Part shown: positions 27,165 to 35,648 of the stretch, in pieces
How positions within the stretch are numbered: position 1 is the first letter of the stretch
Layout of the letters: each line of letters opens with the position of its first letter
Source: Paucihalobacter ruber
GTDB lineage: Bacteria; Bacteroidota; Bacteroidia; Flavobacteriales; Flavobacteriaceae
DNA length: 64,000 nt
NCBI RefSeq assembly: GCF_006494535.1
Contig: NZ_VHIQ01000006.1
Coordinates: 248,001-312,000 of the forward strand
Reading direction: 5' to 3'
Program-made: the position numbers and the translations under genes
The notes under the pieces: generated by a model
What the model was told of the DNA's origin: nothing
Database searches by the model: none
What the model saw: only the letters and a program-made list of their open reading frames with translations

Positions 27165-28742
27165 ATGGAAGTTAACACTATTATATTTATTGTTGTTGGT
27201 GTGATTGTGGGTGTAGTAGTTGGCTTTTTAATTGCCAAATCACTGGAAAAAGCCAGTGCATCTAAACTCATAGAATCTGCCAAATCTGAGGCTGAAGTCA
27301 TCGTGAAACAAGCCAAATCTGAAGGCGAAAGTATCAAAAAGGACAAAATCCTTCAGGCTAAAGAAAAATTTATTGAACTTAAAGCAGCGCACGAAGAGGT
27401 GATTTTATCAAGAGATAAAAAAATTGCCGAGGCCGAAAAACGCATTAGAGATAAAGAATCGCAAGTGGCTAACGAGCTCGTTAAAAACAAAAAAACAAAC
27501 GACGAGTTAGAGCAAAAAATTAATGACTACGACTTTAGATTGGAGTTCCTTGAAAAGAAAAAGGTAGAGTTGGAAAAGGCTCAAAAAAGCCAGATCAAAC
27601 AACTTGAAGTTATTTCGGGGTTATCGGCCGAAGAAGCTAAAGAACAATTGGTAGAGTCTTTAAAAGCCGAAGCAAAAACCGATGCCATGGCCTATATTCA
27701 GGATACACTTGAAGAAGCCAAGCTTACGGCCCAACAAGAGGCCAAAAAAGTTATTATTAATACCATTCAGCGTATAGGAACAGAAGAGGCCATTGATAAT
27801 TGCGTTTCTGTTTTTAATATAGAATCAGACGACGTTAAGGGTAGAATAATCGGTCGCGAAGGTCGAAATATTCGCGCCATCGAAGCTGCTACCGGTGTAG
27901 AAATTATTGTGGACGACACGCCAGAGGCCATTATTTTATCTTGTTTCGATTCGGTGAGGAGAGAAGTAGCACGTTTATCGTTACATCGCTTGGTAACCGA
28001 CGGACGTATACATCCGGCGCGTATCGAAGAAGTAGTTAACAAAACTCAAAAACAAATAGAGCAGGAGATCATTGAAGTTGGAAAACGTACGGTCATTGAT
28101 TTGGGTATTCACGGTTTGCATCCTGAGCTTATTAAGCTTGTTGGCCGAATGAAATACCGTTCATCTTACGGTCAAAACTTATTGCAACACTCGCGCGAGG
28201 TAGCGAAACTTTGCGGCGTTATGGCCGCTGAATTGGGTCTTAATCCAAAATTAGCCAAACGGGCCGGTTTGTTACATGATATTGGTAAGGTGCCCGATTC
28301 AGAAGCCGACATGGAAACACCACACGCCATCCTTGGTATGCAGTGGGCTGAAAAATACGGCGAAAAACCAGAAATCTGTAATGCCATTGGTGCTCACCAC
28401 GACGAAATTGAAATGACAACTTTATTGTCGCCAATTATTCAGGTGTGTGATGCTATTTCAGGTGCCAGACCCGGTGCCAGACGTCAGGTGTTAGATTCGT
28501 ATATCCAAAGGTTAAAAGATTTGGAGGATGTAGCATTTGGATTCAACGGTGTTAAAAAAGCGTATGCTATTCAAGCAGGTAGAGAACTACGTGTGATAGT
28601 TGAAAGCGAAAAAGTATCTGATGAATTGGCTGCAAAATTATCGTTCGAGATTTCTCAGAAAATTCAAACCGACATGACCTATCCGGGTCAGGTTAAGGTA
28701 ACCGTTATCAGAGAAACTCGGGCCGTTAACATTGCCAAATAA
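27165..28742 (+). CDS. rny: Ribonuclease Y
   Basis: A 525-residue protein of usual length. One N-terminal membrane helix ([19 protein letters not shown]) is followed by a long coiled coil (residues 30-200), a KH domain with [20 protein letters not shown] near 225, and an HD phosphohydrolase domain with [12 protein letters not shown] near 370 and NAIGAHHDE near 408 giving the metal ligands. RNase Y starts mRNA decay by endonucleolytic cleavage at the membrane. It begins 22 bases after the T tract of the 6S-like RNA, so it must have its own promoter or depend on readthrough. Confidence 0.95.
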   Translation: MEVNTIIFIVVGVIVGVVVGFLIAKSLEKASASKLIESAKSEAEVIVKQAKSEGESIKKDKILQAKEKFIELKAAHEEVILSRDKKIAEAEKRIRDKESQVANELVKNKKTNDELEQKINDYDFRLEFLEKKKVELEKAQKSQIKQLEVISGLSAEEAKEQLVESLKAEAKTDAMAYIQDTLEEAKLTAQQEAKKVIINTIQRIGTEEAIDNCVSVFNIESDDVKGRIIGREGRNIRAIEAATGVEIIVDDTPEAIILSCFDSVRREVARLSLHRLVTDGRIHPARIEEVVNKTQKQIEQEIIEVGKRTVIDLGIHGLHPELIKLVGRMKYRSSYGQNLLQHSREVAKLCGVMAAELGLNPKLAKRAGLLHDIGKVPDSEADMETPHAILGMQWAEKYGEKPEICNAIGAHHDEIEMTTLLSPIIQVCDAISGARPGARRQVLDSYIQRLKDLEDVAFGFNGVKKAYAIQAGRELRVIVESEKVSDELAAKLSFEISQKIQTDMTYPGQVKVTVIRETRAVNIAK

Positions 28743-28765
28743 TCAAATCCTAAACTAGTTTATAC

Positions 28766-28794
28766 AAGCCGAAACCTCAAGTTTCGGCTTTTTT
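28766..28794 (+). terminator. Rho-independent terminator after rny
   Basis: AAGCCGAAAC (28766-28775) pairs with GTTTCGGCTT (28781-28790), with a five-base loop and six T in a row. Confidence 0.9.
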
Positions 28795-28833
28795 GTTAAA
28801 CATTCTTAAAATCCCGATAAATTGGTCTATTTC

Positions 28834-28864
28834 TTTGGCTTCCTACACATAAGCCTTACCTTTG
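28834..28864 (+). promoter_or_regulatory. Bacteroidota-type promoter for the FKBP gene
   Basis: TTTG at 28834-28837, a 19-base spacer, and TACCTTTG at 28857-28864: an exact match to the TTTG-N19-TAnnTTTG consensus. The ATG is 47 bases downstream. Confidence 0.8.
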
Positions 28865-28911
28865 CACAAACTTATAGCACAAGGTTATAAGACTATTACA
28901 AATTAAAATTT

Positions 28912-29343
28912 ATGAGTCAAGTAAAAGCAAACGACACCGTTAAAGTACATTACACAGGAAGCATTACAGCCAATGGCGAAATTTTCGACAGCTCACTGGA
29001 ACGTGAGCCTTTAGAATTTACCTTAGGTCAAGGAATGCTCATTCCTGGATTTGAAAATGGTGTTTTAAACATGAAAGTCAACGAAAAGAAAACCATTAAT
29101 ATCCCAAAAGAAGAGGCTTACGGCGTTGTAAGAGAAGAGTTGTTTCAAGAGGTAAGCAAACAAGAATTACCACCCGATTTAGAACCTCAGGTTGGTATGG
29201 GCTTGGTCTCTCGTGGACCCAACGGACAGGAGCACCAATTGCGCGTAGCACAGGTTAACGATAAAAGTATTGTGGTGGATGCCAATCACCCATTGGCCGG
29301 TCACGATTTAACTTTTGAATTAGAAGTTGTTGAAATAAAATAA
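28912..29343 (+). CDS. FKBP-type peptidyl-prolyl isomerase, SlyD-like
   Basis: A 143-residue cytosolic protein. The FKBP domain is split, as in SlyD: VKVHYTGSITANGEIFDSS and LGQGMLIPGFENGVLNM at the start, an inserted flap (about residues 72-120, with PKEEAYGVVREELFQEV), and the closing strand NHPLAGHDLTFELEVVEI. SlyD proteins isomerise prolyl bonds and act as chaperones. The His-rich nickel-binding tail of E. coli SlyD is absent. It is monocistronic, with a consensus promoter before it and a hairpin after it. Confidence 0.92.
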   Translation: MSQVKANDTVKVHYTGSITANGEIFDSSLEREPLEFTLGQGMLIPGFENGVLNMKVNEKKTINIPKEEAYGVVREELFQEVSKQELPPDLEPQVGMGLVSRGPNGQEHQLRVAQVNDKSIVVDANHPLAGHDLTFELEVVEIK

Positions 29344-29364
29344 ATCACCACCTACCAAACAATT

Positions 29365-29397
29365 AAAGGTAACGTTCATTATTTGGGCGTTACCTTT
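29365..29397 (+). terminator. Hairpin after the FKBP gene, probable terminator
   Basis: AAAGGTAACG (29365-29374) pairs perfectly with CGTTACCTTT (29388-29397). The T tract is short, so termination is likely but not certain. Confidence 0.65.
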
Positions 29398-29439
29398 TGC
29401 GTTTAAAGGGAGTCCTATGTAATAAAATTCATCTACGTA

Positions 29440-29532
29440 AAAGGTCGGGCTTTCCGCACTCGCGTCCCTCTTTCATGCCTTCTGCAGGCATGCATCAGGC
29501 GCGCTCAAACAATGCTCCAATCCCTAACGCGG
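29440..29532. repeat. GC-rich intergenic repeat element
   Basis: This stretch is more GC-rich than its surroundings. It runs from GGTCGGGCTTTCCGCACTCG to CAATCCCTAACGCGG and contains an inner hairpin (CATGCCT 29474-29480 with AGGCATG 29486-29492). Start and end strings of this kind recur between genes in flavobacterial genomes as far as I recall. No open frame crosses it. Only one copy is in the window. Confidence 0.5.
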
Positions 29533-29543
29533 TGAATAAATAA

Positions 29544-29622
29544 CAAATTCCAAATTCTGAACTCCAAATTCCAATGACATTAGTTACAGGGACAAAATAG
29601 CAATCGGTTAATTCCAAATTCT
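29544..29622. repeat. Imperfect CAAATTCC repeats
   Basis: CAAATTCCAAATTC, CTCCAAATTCC and ATTCCAAATTC occur within about 80 bases, in the gap between the FKBP gene and xerD. Simple-sequence decay; the rest of the gap to 29692 shows CTCA-type short repeats and nothing else. Confidence 0.45.
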
Positions 29623-29692
29623 TAATAACTCACCAACCCTCTTTCGGGTAAGCTCAAGAACTAAAAAGCTCACGGACTCATCAACTCACTAA

Positions 29693-30610
29693 CTACAAAG
29701 CCCGTCTCGGATGAAATTTAGTAAGCACCTCTTTTAAATGGCTTCTGTCTAAGTGCATATAAATTTCGGTAGTTGTAATGCTTTCGTGACCCAGCATGAG
29801 CTGTATGGCACGTAAATCGGCACCGTTTTCAAGTAAATGCGTCGCAAATGAGTGTCTGAAGGTATGTGGCGAAATAGTTTTATTTAAATTGATGTCTTTA
29901 GCCAGATTTTTTATAATGGTAAAGACCATGGCGCGAGTAAGTGCACTGCCACGGTTATTTAAAAATAAGGTATCCTTAAATTCAGGTTTTATATTGATTT
30001 GGCTTCTAACCTCGGTGATATAGCGTTCTATCATTTTTTGAGACCCTTGGTTAATGGGGATAAATCGTTGTTTGTTTCCCTTTCCGGTGACTTTAATAAA
30101 ACCTTCCTCGAAAAATAGATCAGATAACTTTAATCCTGTTAATTCACTAACCCGCAAGCCGCAGCTGTACAAGGTTTCTATCATTACTTTATCGCGCTCT
30201 CCAATTCTCACACCGTTAAACTCTCTCGTTAAATCAATGGCGGCAATCAGATTGTCAATATCTTTGGTGCTTAAGGTATCAGGTAGTTTGCGTCCCAATC
30301 GTGGTGCTTCAATTTGTTCAACCGGATTACCTTTTCGGTAGTTTTCAAAAATCAGGTAATTAAAAAAGCTTCGTAACCCGGAAATAATGCGGGCTTGAGA
30401 TCGCGGTTTAACTTCTTTGGAAATATGATAAATAAAATCGGTAATGGTGTGATGATTAATGTTGATTGGAGTGATATCCTTTTCTGAATTCTCAAGAAAA
30501 AAGATGAGTTTTTGAATATCGTAAGCGTAATTATCGATAGAATGTTGAGACAAACCGCGCTCGATGTGTAAATAAGTTTTAAAGTCTGCCAGGGCATGTT
30601 CCCATTTCAT
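29693..30610 (-). CDS. xerD: Site-specific tyrosine recombinase XerD
   Basis: I chose the ATG at 30610 (MKWEHALADFKTYLHIERGL); a further four upstream codons are less typical. The 305-residue protein has the SAM-like DNA-binding N-terminus, then the catalytic Arg in YSCGLRVSELTGLKLSD near residue 150, HTFRHSFATHLLENGADLRA near 245 (His and Arg), the HES triad partner in MLGHESITTTEIYMH, and the nucleophilic Tyr in that last string. With XerC it resolves chromosome dimers at dif during division. No dif-like site was identified here. Length and position, with no integrase neighbours, argue against a mobile element enzyme. Confidence 0.9.
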   Translation of the reverse strand: MKWEHALADFKTYLHIERGLSQHSIDNYAYDIQKLIFFLENSEKDITPININHHTITDFIYHISKEVKPRSQARIISGLRSFFNYLIFENYRKGNPVEQIEAPRLGRKLPDTLSTKDIDNLIAAIDLTREFNGVRIGERDKVMIETLYSCGLRVSELTGLKLSDLFFEEGFIKVTGKGNKQRFIPINQGSQKMIERYITEVRSQINIKPEFKDTLFLNNRGSALTRAMVFTIIKNLAKDINLNKTISPHTFRHSFATHLLENGADLRAIQLMLGHESITTTEIYMHLDRSHLKEVLTKFHPRRAL

Positions 30611-30748
30611 CAGTAAATACAAGGATTTTCTGTTAATTCTGTTAATTTTTGAAAAGATATAAAAAATTACTTAAAAAAATTACTCAAAAAAATTATTAAC
30701 TTCTAAATTTCTGTAAATTAGCTGTGTTAATTACTAATCTTTAAAAAT

Positions 30749-31303
30749 ATGAAAAAATCATTCTTCTTTTTATTTGCTTTTGCTTTATTTTTTTCGGCGC
30801 AAGCTCAAGTTTTGAGATTTGGTGTTAAAGCCGGTGCCAACTTCGCTGATTTTTCGGGCTCTGATGCCAAAGATCTTTCCTCCGAAATGAAAGTTGGTTT
30901 TCATATAGGTGCCTTAATTGAATTTAAATTGTTTGAAAACTTTTCTCTTCAACCAGAAGTAATGTACTCAACCAAGGGTGCTAAATTCGACAATATTGGA
31001 GAAATTGAAATCGATGACGTAGATTTAAATTATATTACAGTACCTGTATTAGCAAGATTTTACCTTATTTCAGATAAATTGAGTTTGGATGTCGGACCGC
31101 AATTTGCTTTTCTTATCGATGATAATCTTGAAGAAACTTTTGAAAGTAAATCTTTTGATTTTGCGGCCCTTGCCGGTTTGAGTTATCATTTTACCGATAA
31201 TGTCTTTGCACAGTTAAGATATGTAGCCGGTTTAACCGATGTAAGCGAAGATGCTGAGATAAAAAATCAGGTGTTTCAAGTGTCTTTAGGGTATCGATTC
31301 TAA
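30749..31303 (+). CDS. PorT-like outer-membrane beta-barrel protein (copy 1)
   Basis: A 184-residue protein with a signal peptide (MKKSFFFLFAFALFFSAQAQ). The mature part begins LRFGVKAGANFADFSG and has ENFSLQPEVMYSTKGAKF near residue 70, the pattern of small Bacteroidota barrels of the OMP_b-brl_2 type, ending in the aromatic FQVSLGYRF that the BAM complex recognises. Function is unknown. It resembles the protein at 32822-33304, with an unrelated-looking third barrel in between. Confidence 0.85.
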   Translation: MKKSFFFLFAFALFFSAQAQVLRFGVKAGANFADFSGSDAKDLSSEMKVGFHIGALIEFKLFENFSLQPEVMYSTKGAKFDNIGEIEIDDVDLNYITVPVLARFYLISDKLSLDVGPQFAFLIDDNLEETFESKSFDFAALAGLSYHFTDNVFAQLRYVAGLTDVSEDAEIKNQVFQVSLGYRF

Positions 31304-31323
31304 GCACATTTTTTTGATGTATT

Positions 31324-31355
31324 AAAGGTTGGCACGAAGTGTCAGCCTTTTTTTT
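31324..31355 (+). terminator. Rho-independent terminator after barrel copy 1
   Basis: A 12-base-pair stem with two G-U pairs (31324-31335 with 31339-31350), a three-base loop and an eight-base T tract. Confidence 0.85.
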
Positions 31356-31573
31356 GCAATAAAAATTAAGGTTGTTCTCTGATTAAAAAAGTTCATCATC
31401 CTGAGTAGATACCTTAAATTCAATAAAATTGTTAATAACTTAATATTTAAATAATTAATAATCATATAAATACGTATTATTGTTAATAAATAGGTTAATA
31501 ATGTTAACTCAATATTATCAACTATAACAAAAATGTTATAAGTTAGCATTATCAATTTTAAAACTTAAAAATT

Positions 31574-32071
31574 ATGAAAAAATTAATGATTGCTGCGTTT
31601 GCAGTTTTTGCATTTGCTCAGGTGAATGCGCAAGAATTTAAAGGTGGTATTAATCTTGGTTTGCCTGTTGGTGATGCAGGTGATGCCTACACTTTTAATA
31701 TTACTGCCGACTTGAGTTACTTATGGGATGTGGCTGACAGTTTCCAAGCAGGTCTGGCTACCGGATTGTCTTACAATTTTGGAGATTCAATTGACTTAGG
31801 TGAATTTGGTTCATTCGATGTTGATGATGCATTATTTTTACCAATAGCAGGTGCTGCTCGCTATTCTTTTACCGACGACTTTGCCGTGGGTGTTGACTTA
31901 GGCTATGCTATCGGTCTTTCACCAAGTGGGAATGATGGTGGTTTTTATTATGCCCCAAGACTTGAGTATAGTTTTTCTGATTCCCTGGATCTTGTAGCAG
32001 CTTACAGAGGAATTAGCCTTGATGGTGGTTCGTTTGATGTACTTACCCTCGGACTTCAATTTGGATTCTAA
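31574..32071 (+). CDS. Small outer-membrane beta-barrel protein
   Basis: A 165-residue protein with a signal peptide (MKKLMIAAFAVFAFAQVNAQ) and alternating strands: FKGGINLGLPVGDAGDAY, ADLSYLWDVADSFQAGLATG, FAVGVDLGYAIGLSP, and a C-terminus LTLGLQFGF. The sequence is acidic with many Gly-Asp turns. It is probably an eight-stranded outer-membrane barrel of unknown role. Preceded by 270 very AT-rich bases with no recognised promoter and followed by a strong terminator, so it is probably monocistronic. Confidence 0.8.
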   Translation: MKKLMIAAFAVFAFAQVNAQEFKGGINLGLPVGDAGDAYTFNITADLSYLWDVADSFQAGLATGLSYNFGDSIDLGEFGSFDVDDALFLPIAGAARYSFTDDFAVGVDLGYAIGLSPSGNDGGFYYAPRLEYSFSDSLDLVAAYRGISLDGGSFDVLTLGLQFGF

Positions 32072-32094
32072 TATCCGTAAACTGAAATATTAAG

Positions 32095-32122
32095 AAAGGA
32101 AGCCAATCGGCTTCCTTTTTTT
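32095..32122 (+). terminator. Rho-independent terminator
   Basis: AAAGGAAGCC (32095-32104) pairs perfectly with GGCTTCCTTT (32109-32118), four-base loop, T tract. Confidence 0.9.
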
Positions 32123-32149
32123 AATTAGTTTCTTTTGTAATTTTACAAC

Positions 32150-32569
32150 ATGAAAAAACTCATCATCATCAACGGTCCAAATCTAAATCTCCTCGGGGTT
32201 CGCGAACCTGAGATTTACGGCGATTTATCGTTTACCGATTTTTTAAATCTACTTCAAAAGAAATATTCACATGTAGATTTGCAGTACTTTCAGTCTAATA
32301 TTGAAGGTGAAATTATCGATAAACTCCACGAAGTTGGTTTTAGTTATGACGGTGTCATTCTCAATGCCGCTGCTTACACGCACACTTCTGTTGGTATTGG
32401 CGATGCTGTAAAAGGCATTAAAACGCCGGTTGTTGAAGTGCATATTTCAAATACCTTTTCGCGTGAGGCTTTTAGACATACTTCTTATATTTCACCCAAT
32501 GCAAAAGGTGTGATTATCGGCTTTGGAATGCAAAGCTACGAATTGGCGATTGAGAGTTTTTTGAAATAA
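32150..32569 (+). CDS. aroQ: 3-dehydroquinate dehydratase, type II
   Basis: A 139-residue cytosolic enzyme of usual length. INGPNLNLLGVREPEIYG at the N-terminus holds the catalytic Tyr and the flexible-loop Arg. NAAAYTHTSVGI near residue 76 and EVHISN near 101 (catalytic His) follow, and FRHTSYISPNAKGVIIGFG closes the site. It removes water from 3-dehydroquinate in the shikimate pathway and forms dodecamers. No other aro gene is adjacent; the neighbour xerD is a common flavobacterial context (inference). Confidence 0.95.
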   Translation: MKKLIIINGPNLNLLGVREPEIYGDLSFTDFLNLLQKKYSHVDLQYFQSNIEGEIIDKLHEVGFSYDGVILNAAAYTHTSVGIGDAVKGIKTPVVEVHISNTFSREAFRHTSYISPNAKGVIIGFGMQSYELAIESFLK

Positions 32570-32604
32570 AGAGAGAACTTTTACTTTAGATTTATTTTTT
32601 TTCT

Positions 32605-32630
32605 CACAGATGGCACAGATTAACACAGAT
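32605..32630. repeat. CACAGAT short repeat
   Basis: CACAGATGGCACAGATTAACACAGAT holds three CACAGAT units flanked by T runs. It lies in the 250-base gap after aroQ, where nothing else is recognised. Confidence 0.45.
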
Positions 32631-32821
32631 TTTTTTTTGCTACTTTGAGAAATCAGTTTTTACTCCTAATGTTATCTGTGAGATAATAATTGCTTGTTGA
32701 AATATGCTTCGGTAACTAAAACATTAAAAATGGTCTTTTTAAAGTTATAGTTTTCTAAAAAAGAATAAATACCTCGCTGATGCGTTGTAACTTAACCTTT
32801 CAAATTTAAAATTCCAACCGA

Positions 32822-33304
32822 ATGAAAAAGTTATACATTAAATTATTGGCTTGTTTTTGTTTTTTCACGTCGTCTATAGCTCAAGTTGATTCAGATTTTG
32901 GTGTTAAAGGCGGACTCAACCTTACCTTTTTTAAAGTCACCGAAGCTAATTTTGGAGATAGCGTTGAAACACAAACCGGTTTTTACGGTGGTGTTTTTAT
33001 GGATTTTCATGTCAACGAGTTTTTCTCAATCCAACCGGAAGTTTTGTACATTGCCATAAACGATTTTAATTTTATTAACGCACCCATTTATGCCAAGTAC
33101 CAAATCGCTAATAATTTGCACCTTCTGGCCGGGCCGAGTTTAAACTATTTCTTTGATTTTTTTAATGCCAAATTGAAAATAAGAGGCGATATAAGTACCG
33201 CCTATAATATTACACCTAAACTTGATGCGCATATCAAATTTACTTTAGGCTTCGAAGAAATCACACCCAACGGGTTGTTTTTTGGTTTGGGATATAAGCT
33301 ATAA
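32822..33304 (+). CDS. PorT-like outer-membrane beta-barrel protein (copy 2)
   Basis: A 160-residue protein with a signal peptide (ending TSSIAQ, about residue 20). The mature part starts DFGVKGGLNLTFFKV and contains FFSIQPEVLYIAINDFNF and NLHLLAGPSLNYFF, ending in FFGLGYKL. It has the same strand order as the protein at 30749-31303 but is shorter: the segment between strands two and three is reduced. Function unknown. It is followed by a hairpin shared with the convergent lpdA gene. Confidence 0.82.
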   Translation: MKKLYIKLLACFCFFTSSIAQVDSDFGVKGGLNLTFFKVTEANFGDSVETQTGFYGGVFMDFHVNEFFSIQPEVLYIAINDFNFINAPIYAKYQIANNLHLLAGPSLNYFFDFFNAKLKIRGDISTAYNITPKLDAHIKFTLGFEEITPNGLFFGLGYKL

Positions 33305-33307
33305 AAA

Positions 33308-33333
33308 AAAGACTGCCTTTTCAGACAGTCTTT
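33308..33333. terminator. Bidirectional terminator between barrel copy 2 and lpdA
   Basis: AAAGACTG (33308-33315) pairs with CAGTCTTT (33326-33333); an A run precedes it and T follows, so it can act on both strands. Confidence 0.75.
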
Positions 33334-33380
33334 AAATGGGCAACAAGTTTTACAAGTTACAAGGATCTTGTTGCCAAATT

Positions 33381-33413
33381 ACAAGTGGTTTACAAGTGGT
33401 TTACAAGTGTTTT
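33381..33413. repeat. Three tandem 11-base units next to the lpdA stop codon
   Basis: ACAAGTGGTTT at 33381-33391 and 33392-33402, then ACAAGTGTTTT at 33403-33413, then a fourth partial ACAAGTG that is the end of lpdA itself (the complement reads CAC TTG TAA). The array seems to have grown from the gene's own 3' end. Confidence 0.8.
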
Positions 33414-33415
33414 AA

Positions 33416-34792
33416 TTACAAGTGTATAACTTCATCATAAGCATCTGCAACGGCTTCCATTACCGCTTCGCTCATGGTTGGATGCGGGTGAATAGTTTTT
33501 AATACTTCATGCCCGGTAGTTTCTAGCTTTCTTCCTAAAACAGCTTCCGCAATCATATCGGTAACGCCTGCACCAATCATGTGGCAGCCTAACCATTCGC
33601 CATATTTGGCATCAAAAATTACCTTTACAAATCCGTCTTTAGCACCCGAAGCACTTGCTTTTCCGGAGGCAGAAAACGGAAACTTTCCAACTTTAATATC
33701 GTAGCCCTGTTCTTTGGCTTGCTTTTCGGTTAAACCAACACTGGCAATCTCAGGTGAACAGTAAGTACAACCGGGTACGTTGCCGTAATCAATGGGTTCA
33801 ACGTGGTGACCGGCAATTTTTTCAACACACAAAATACCTTCAGCCGAGGCAACGTGAGCCAATGCTTGTCCGGATGTAATATCGCCTATGGCATAATATC
33901 CCGGAATATTAGTTTGGTAGTATTTATTTACCAATACTTTATCTCTGTCTATTGCAATACCCACATCTTCTAAACCAATATTTTCAATATTAGATTTGAT
34001 GCCAACTGCAGATAGTAATATGTCTGCTTCTAATACTTCTTCACCCTTGGAAGTTTTTACCGTAGCTTTTACTCCTTTTCCTGAAGTATCTACCTTAGTC
34101 ACTTCAGAAGAAGTCATAATTTTCATGCCACTTTTCTTAAATGAACGCTCTAATTGTTTTGAAACTTCTTCATCTTCAACCGGCACAATATTGGGCATAT
34201 ATTCAACTATGGTGACCTCAGTTCCCATAGCGTTATAGAAATAGGCAAATTCAACACCAATAGCTCCTGAACCTACTATAATCATTTTTCCAGGTTGCTT
34301 TTCTAAGGTCATGGCCTTTCTATAACCAATTACTTTTTCGCCGTCTTGCGGTAAGCTTGGCAATTCTCTTGAGCGAGCACCCGTAGCAATAATGATGTGG
34401 TCGGCACTGTATTCTTTTCCGTCAACCTCTACCTTTTTGCCGGGTTTTACTTTACCAAAACCTTCAATAACCTCAATTTTGTTTTTCTTCATTAAAAACT
34501 GAACACCTTTACTCATACCATCGGCAACGTTTCTACTGCGTTTAACCACGGCATTGAAATCCTTATCGGCGCCTTTAACAGTTAAACCGTAATCCTCGGC
34601 ATGATTAAGGTATTCAAAAACCTGTGCCGATTTTAGCAACGCTTTGGTTGGAATGCAACCCCAGTTAAGGCAAACGCCGCCTAAACTTTCTTTTTCAACA
34701 ATGGCAACTTTAAAGCCTAATTGCGAAGCGCGAATTGCAGTAACATAACCTCCGGGACCACTTCCCAGAACAATAATATCGTATTTACTCAT
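33416..34792 (-). CDS. lpdA: Dihydrolipoyl dehydrogenase
   Basis: A 458-residue flavoenzyme. The FAD-binding GSGPGGYVTAI is at residues 10-20, the redox-active disulfide is Cys41 and Cys46 in GGVCLNWGCIPTK, the NAD-binding IIVGSGAIGVEFAYFY lies near 172, and HPHPTMSEAVMEA near 438 holds the catalytic His. It reoxidises dihydrolipoamide in the pyruvate, 2-oxoglutarate or branched-chain dehydrogenase complexes. No E1 or E2 gene is linked. A minus-strand TAAATTTG upstream may be its -7 element. Confidence 0.95.
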   Translation of the reverse strand: MSKYDIIVLGSGPGGYVTAIRASQLGFKVAIVEKESLGGVCLNWGCIPTKALLKSAQVFEYLNHAEDYGLTVKGADKDFNAVVKRSRNVADGMSKGVQFLMKKNKIEVIEGFGKVKPGKKVEVDGKEYSADHIIIATGARSRELPSLPQDGEKVIGYRKAMTLEKQPGKMIIVGSGAIGVEFAYFYNAMGTEVTIVEYMPNIVPVEDEEVSKQLERSFKKSGMKIMTSSEVTKVDTSGKGVKATVKTSKGEEVLEADILLSAVGIKSNIENIGLEDVGIAIDRDKVLVNKYYQTNIPGYYAIGDITSGQALAHVASAEGILCVEKIAGHHVEPIDYGNVPGCTYCSPEIASVGLTEKQAKEQGYDIKVGKFPFSASGKASASGAKDGFVKVIFDAKYGEWLGCHMIGAGVTDMIAEAVLGRKLETTGHEVLKTIHPHPTMSEAVMEAVADAYDEVIHL

Positions 34793-34820
34793 GAGTTGAT
34801 GCTTAAAATTTATGAAAGCA

Positions 34821-34828
34821 CAAATTTA
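34821..34828 (-). promoter_or_regulatory. Candidate -7 element for lpdA
   Basis: Minus-strand TAAATTTG, 28 bases before the lpdA ATG at 34792. No clear -33 element at 19-20 bases. Confidence 0.35.
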
Positions 34829-34913
34829 TAAAATTCAAAACTGAATTCACCATAAAGCAGGTTCAAAATATATTCTGAAAACTAACAACGGCAAAAAGTC
34901 TTGTGCCGGTTGC

Positions 34914-35405
34914 TTATGGTTTGTTGGTGTTTGTCGGAATAAACTCCAAAGCCACACCGTTGATGCAGTGTCTTTTTCCTGTAGTATTACGCGGTCCATC
35001 GTTAAATACATGACCTAAATGACTACCACAAGAGGCACAGTGTTCTTCGGTTCTTGGATAACCCAAATCGTAATCGGTTGAAAAGGCAACATTTCCCTTA
35101 ATTTCGCGGTCAAAACTCGGCCAGCCACTACCGGAGTCGAATTTATGTTCGCTCTTAAATAGCGGAGTTTTACAAGCCGCACATGCATAAATACCTTTGT
35201 CGTAGTTCTTGTTAAGAGCACTTGACCACGGTCTTTCGGTGCCTGCTTCGCGCATAACATAATATTGTAAATCTGTTAGCTGCGCTTTCCACTCAGCTTC
35301 GGTTTTAGTTACTTTAAAGGTTTCTTTCTTCTCGTCAGTTTGTTGCGCTTTTCCATTGCAACTAAAAAGAAAAACAGTGAGAAGGCTAAGGGCTATTTTT
35401 TTCAT
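34914..35405 (-). CDS. msrB: Peptide-methionine (R)-S-oxide reductase, exported
   Basis: A 163-residue protein with a lipoprotein-like N-terminus (VFLFSC, Cys16), so it probably works in the periplasm. The MsrB domain has zinc ligands Cys75, Cys78, Cys123 and Cys126 (CAAC and CASC), SGSGWPSF near residue 91, HLGHVFNDGP near 129, and the catalytic Cys147 in RHCINGVALEF. It reduces methionine-R-sulfoxide in oxidised proteins. The resolving Cys is not evident, so regeneration may use a zinc-side Cys or outside thiols. It is separated from lpdA by 121 bases. Confidence 0.93.
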   Translation of the reverse strand: MKKIALSLLTVFLFSCNGKAQQTDEKKETFKVTKTEAEWKAQLTDLQYYVMREAGTERPWSSALNKNYDKGIYACAACKTPLFKSEHKFDSGSGWPSFDREIKGNVAFSTDYDLGYPRTEEHCASCGSHLGHVFNDGPRNTTGKRHCINGVALEFIPTNTNKP

Positions 35406-35648
35406 TTCTTTTTTTTTGTAAAGATAAAAACTAAGCCATTAAGTGATAACCGATTTAACCTATTATTAATACAGAATAAACCAAAAAAACTTTTAAATTA
35501 TTCGTATTTTTAAGGATTATAAAAGTGTTTTATATAAATTTAGAATTTTGATTTTTAGAAATTCACAAAAATAAACTAATAAACCTCTTTAAATCTTTTA
35601 AAAACCTTAAAAACAATATATTATAAATCATATTAGTAACTTAAACCA

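Noticed and set aside
27149-27346. 65-residue minus-strand frame at the start of rny
   Set aside because: Antisense to the membrane helix and coiled coil of RNase Y, with no independent support.
29693-30610. Tyrosine recombinase as an integrase marking a mobile island
   Set aside because: Length and motifs fit XerD, flanking genes are housekeeping, and no att repeats or phage genes were seen.
31322-31555. 77-residue minus-strand frame in an AT-rich gap
   Set aside because: Low-complexity Leu/Ile/Tyr/Asn composition from AT-rich DNA, and it overlaps a terminator.
33381-33413. Short tandem repeats as a possible CRISPR
   Set aside because: Units are 11 bases with no spacers, and no cas gene is present anywhere in the window.
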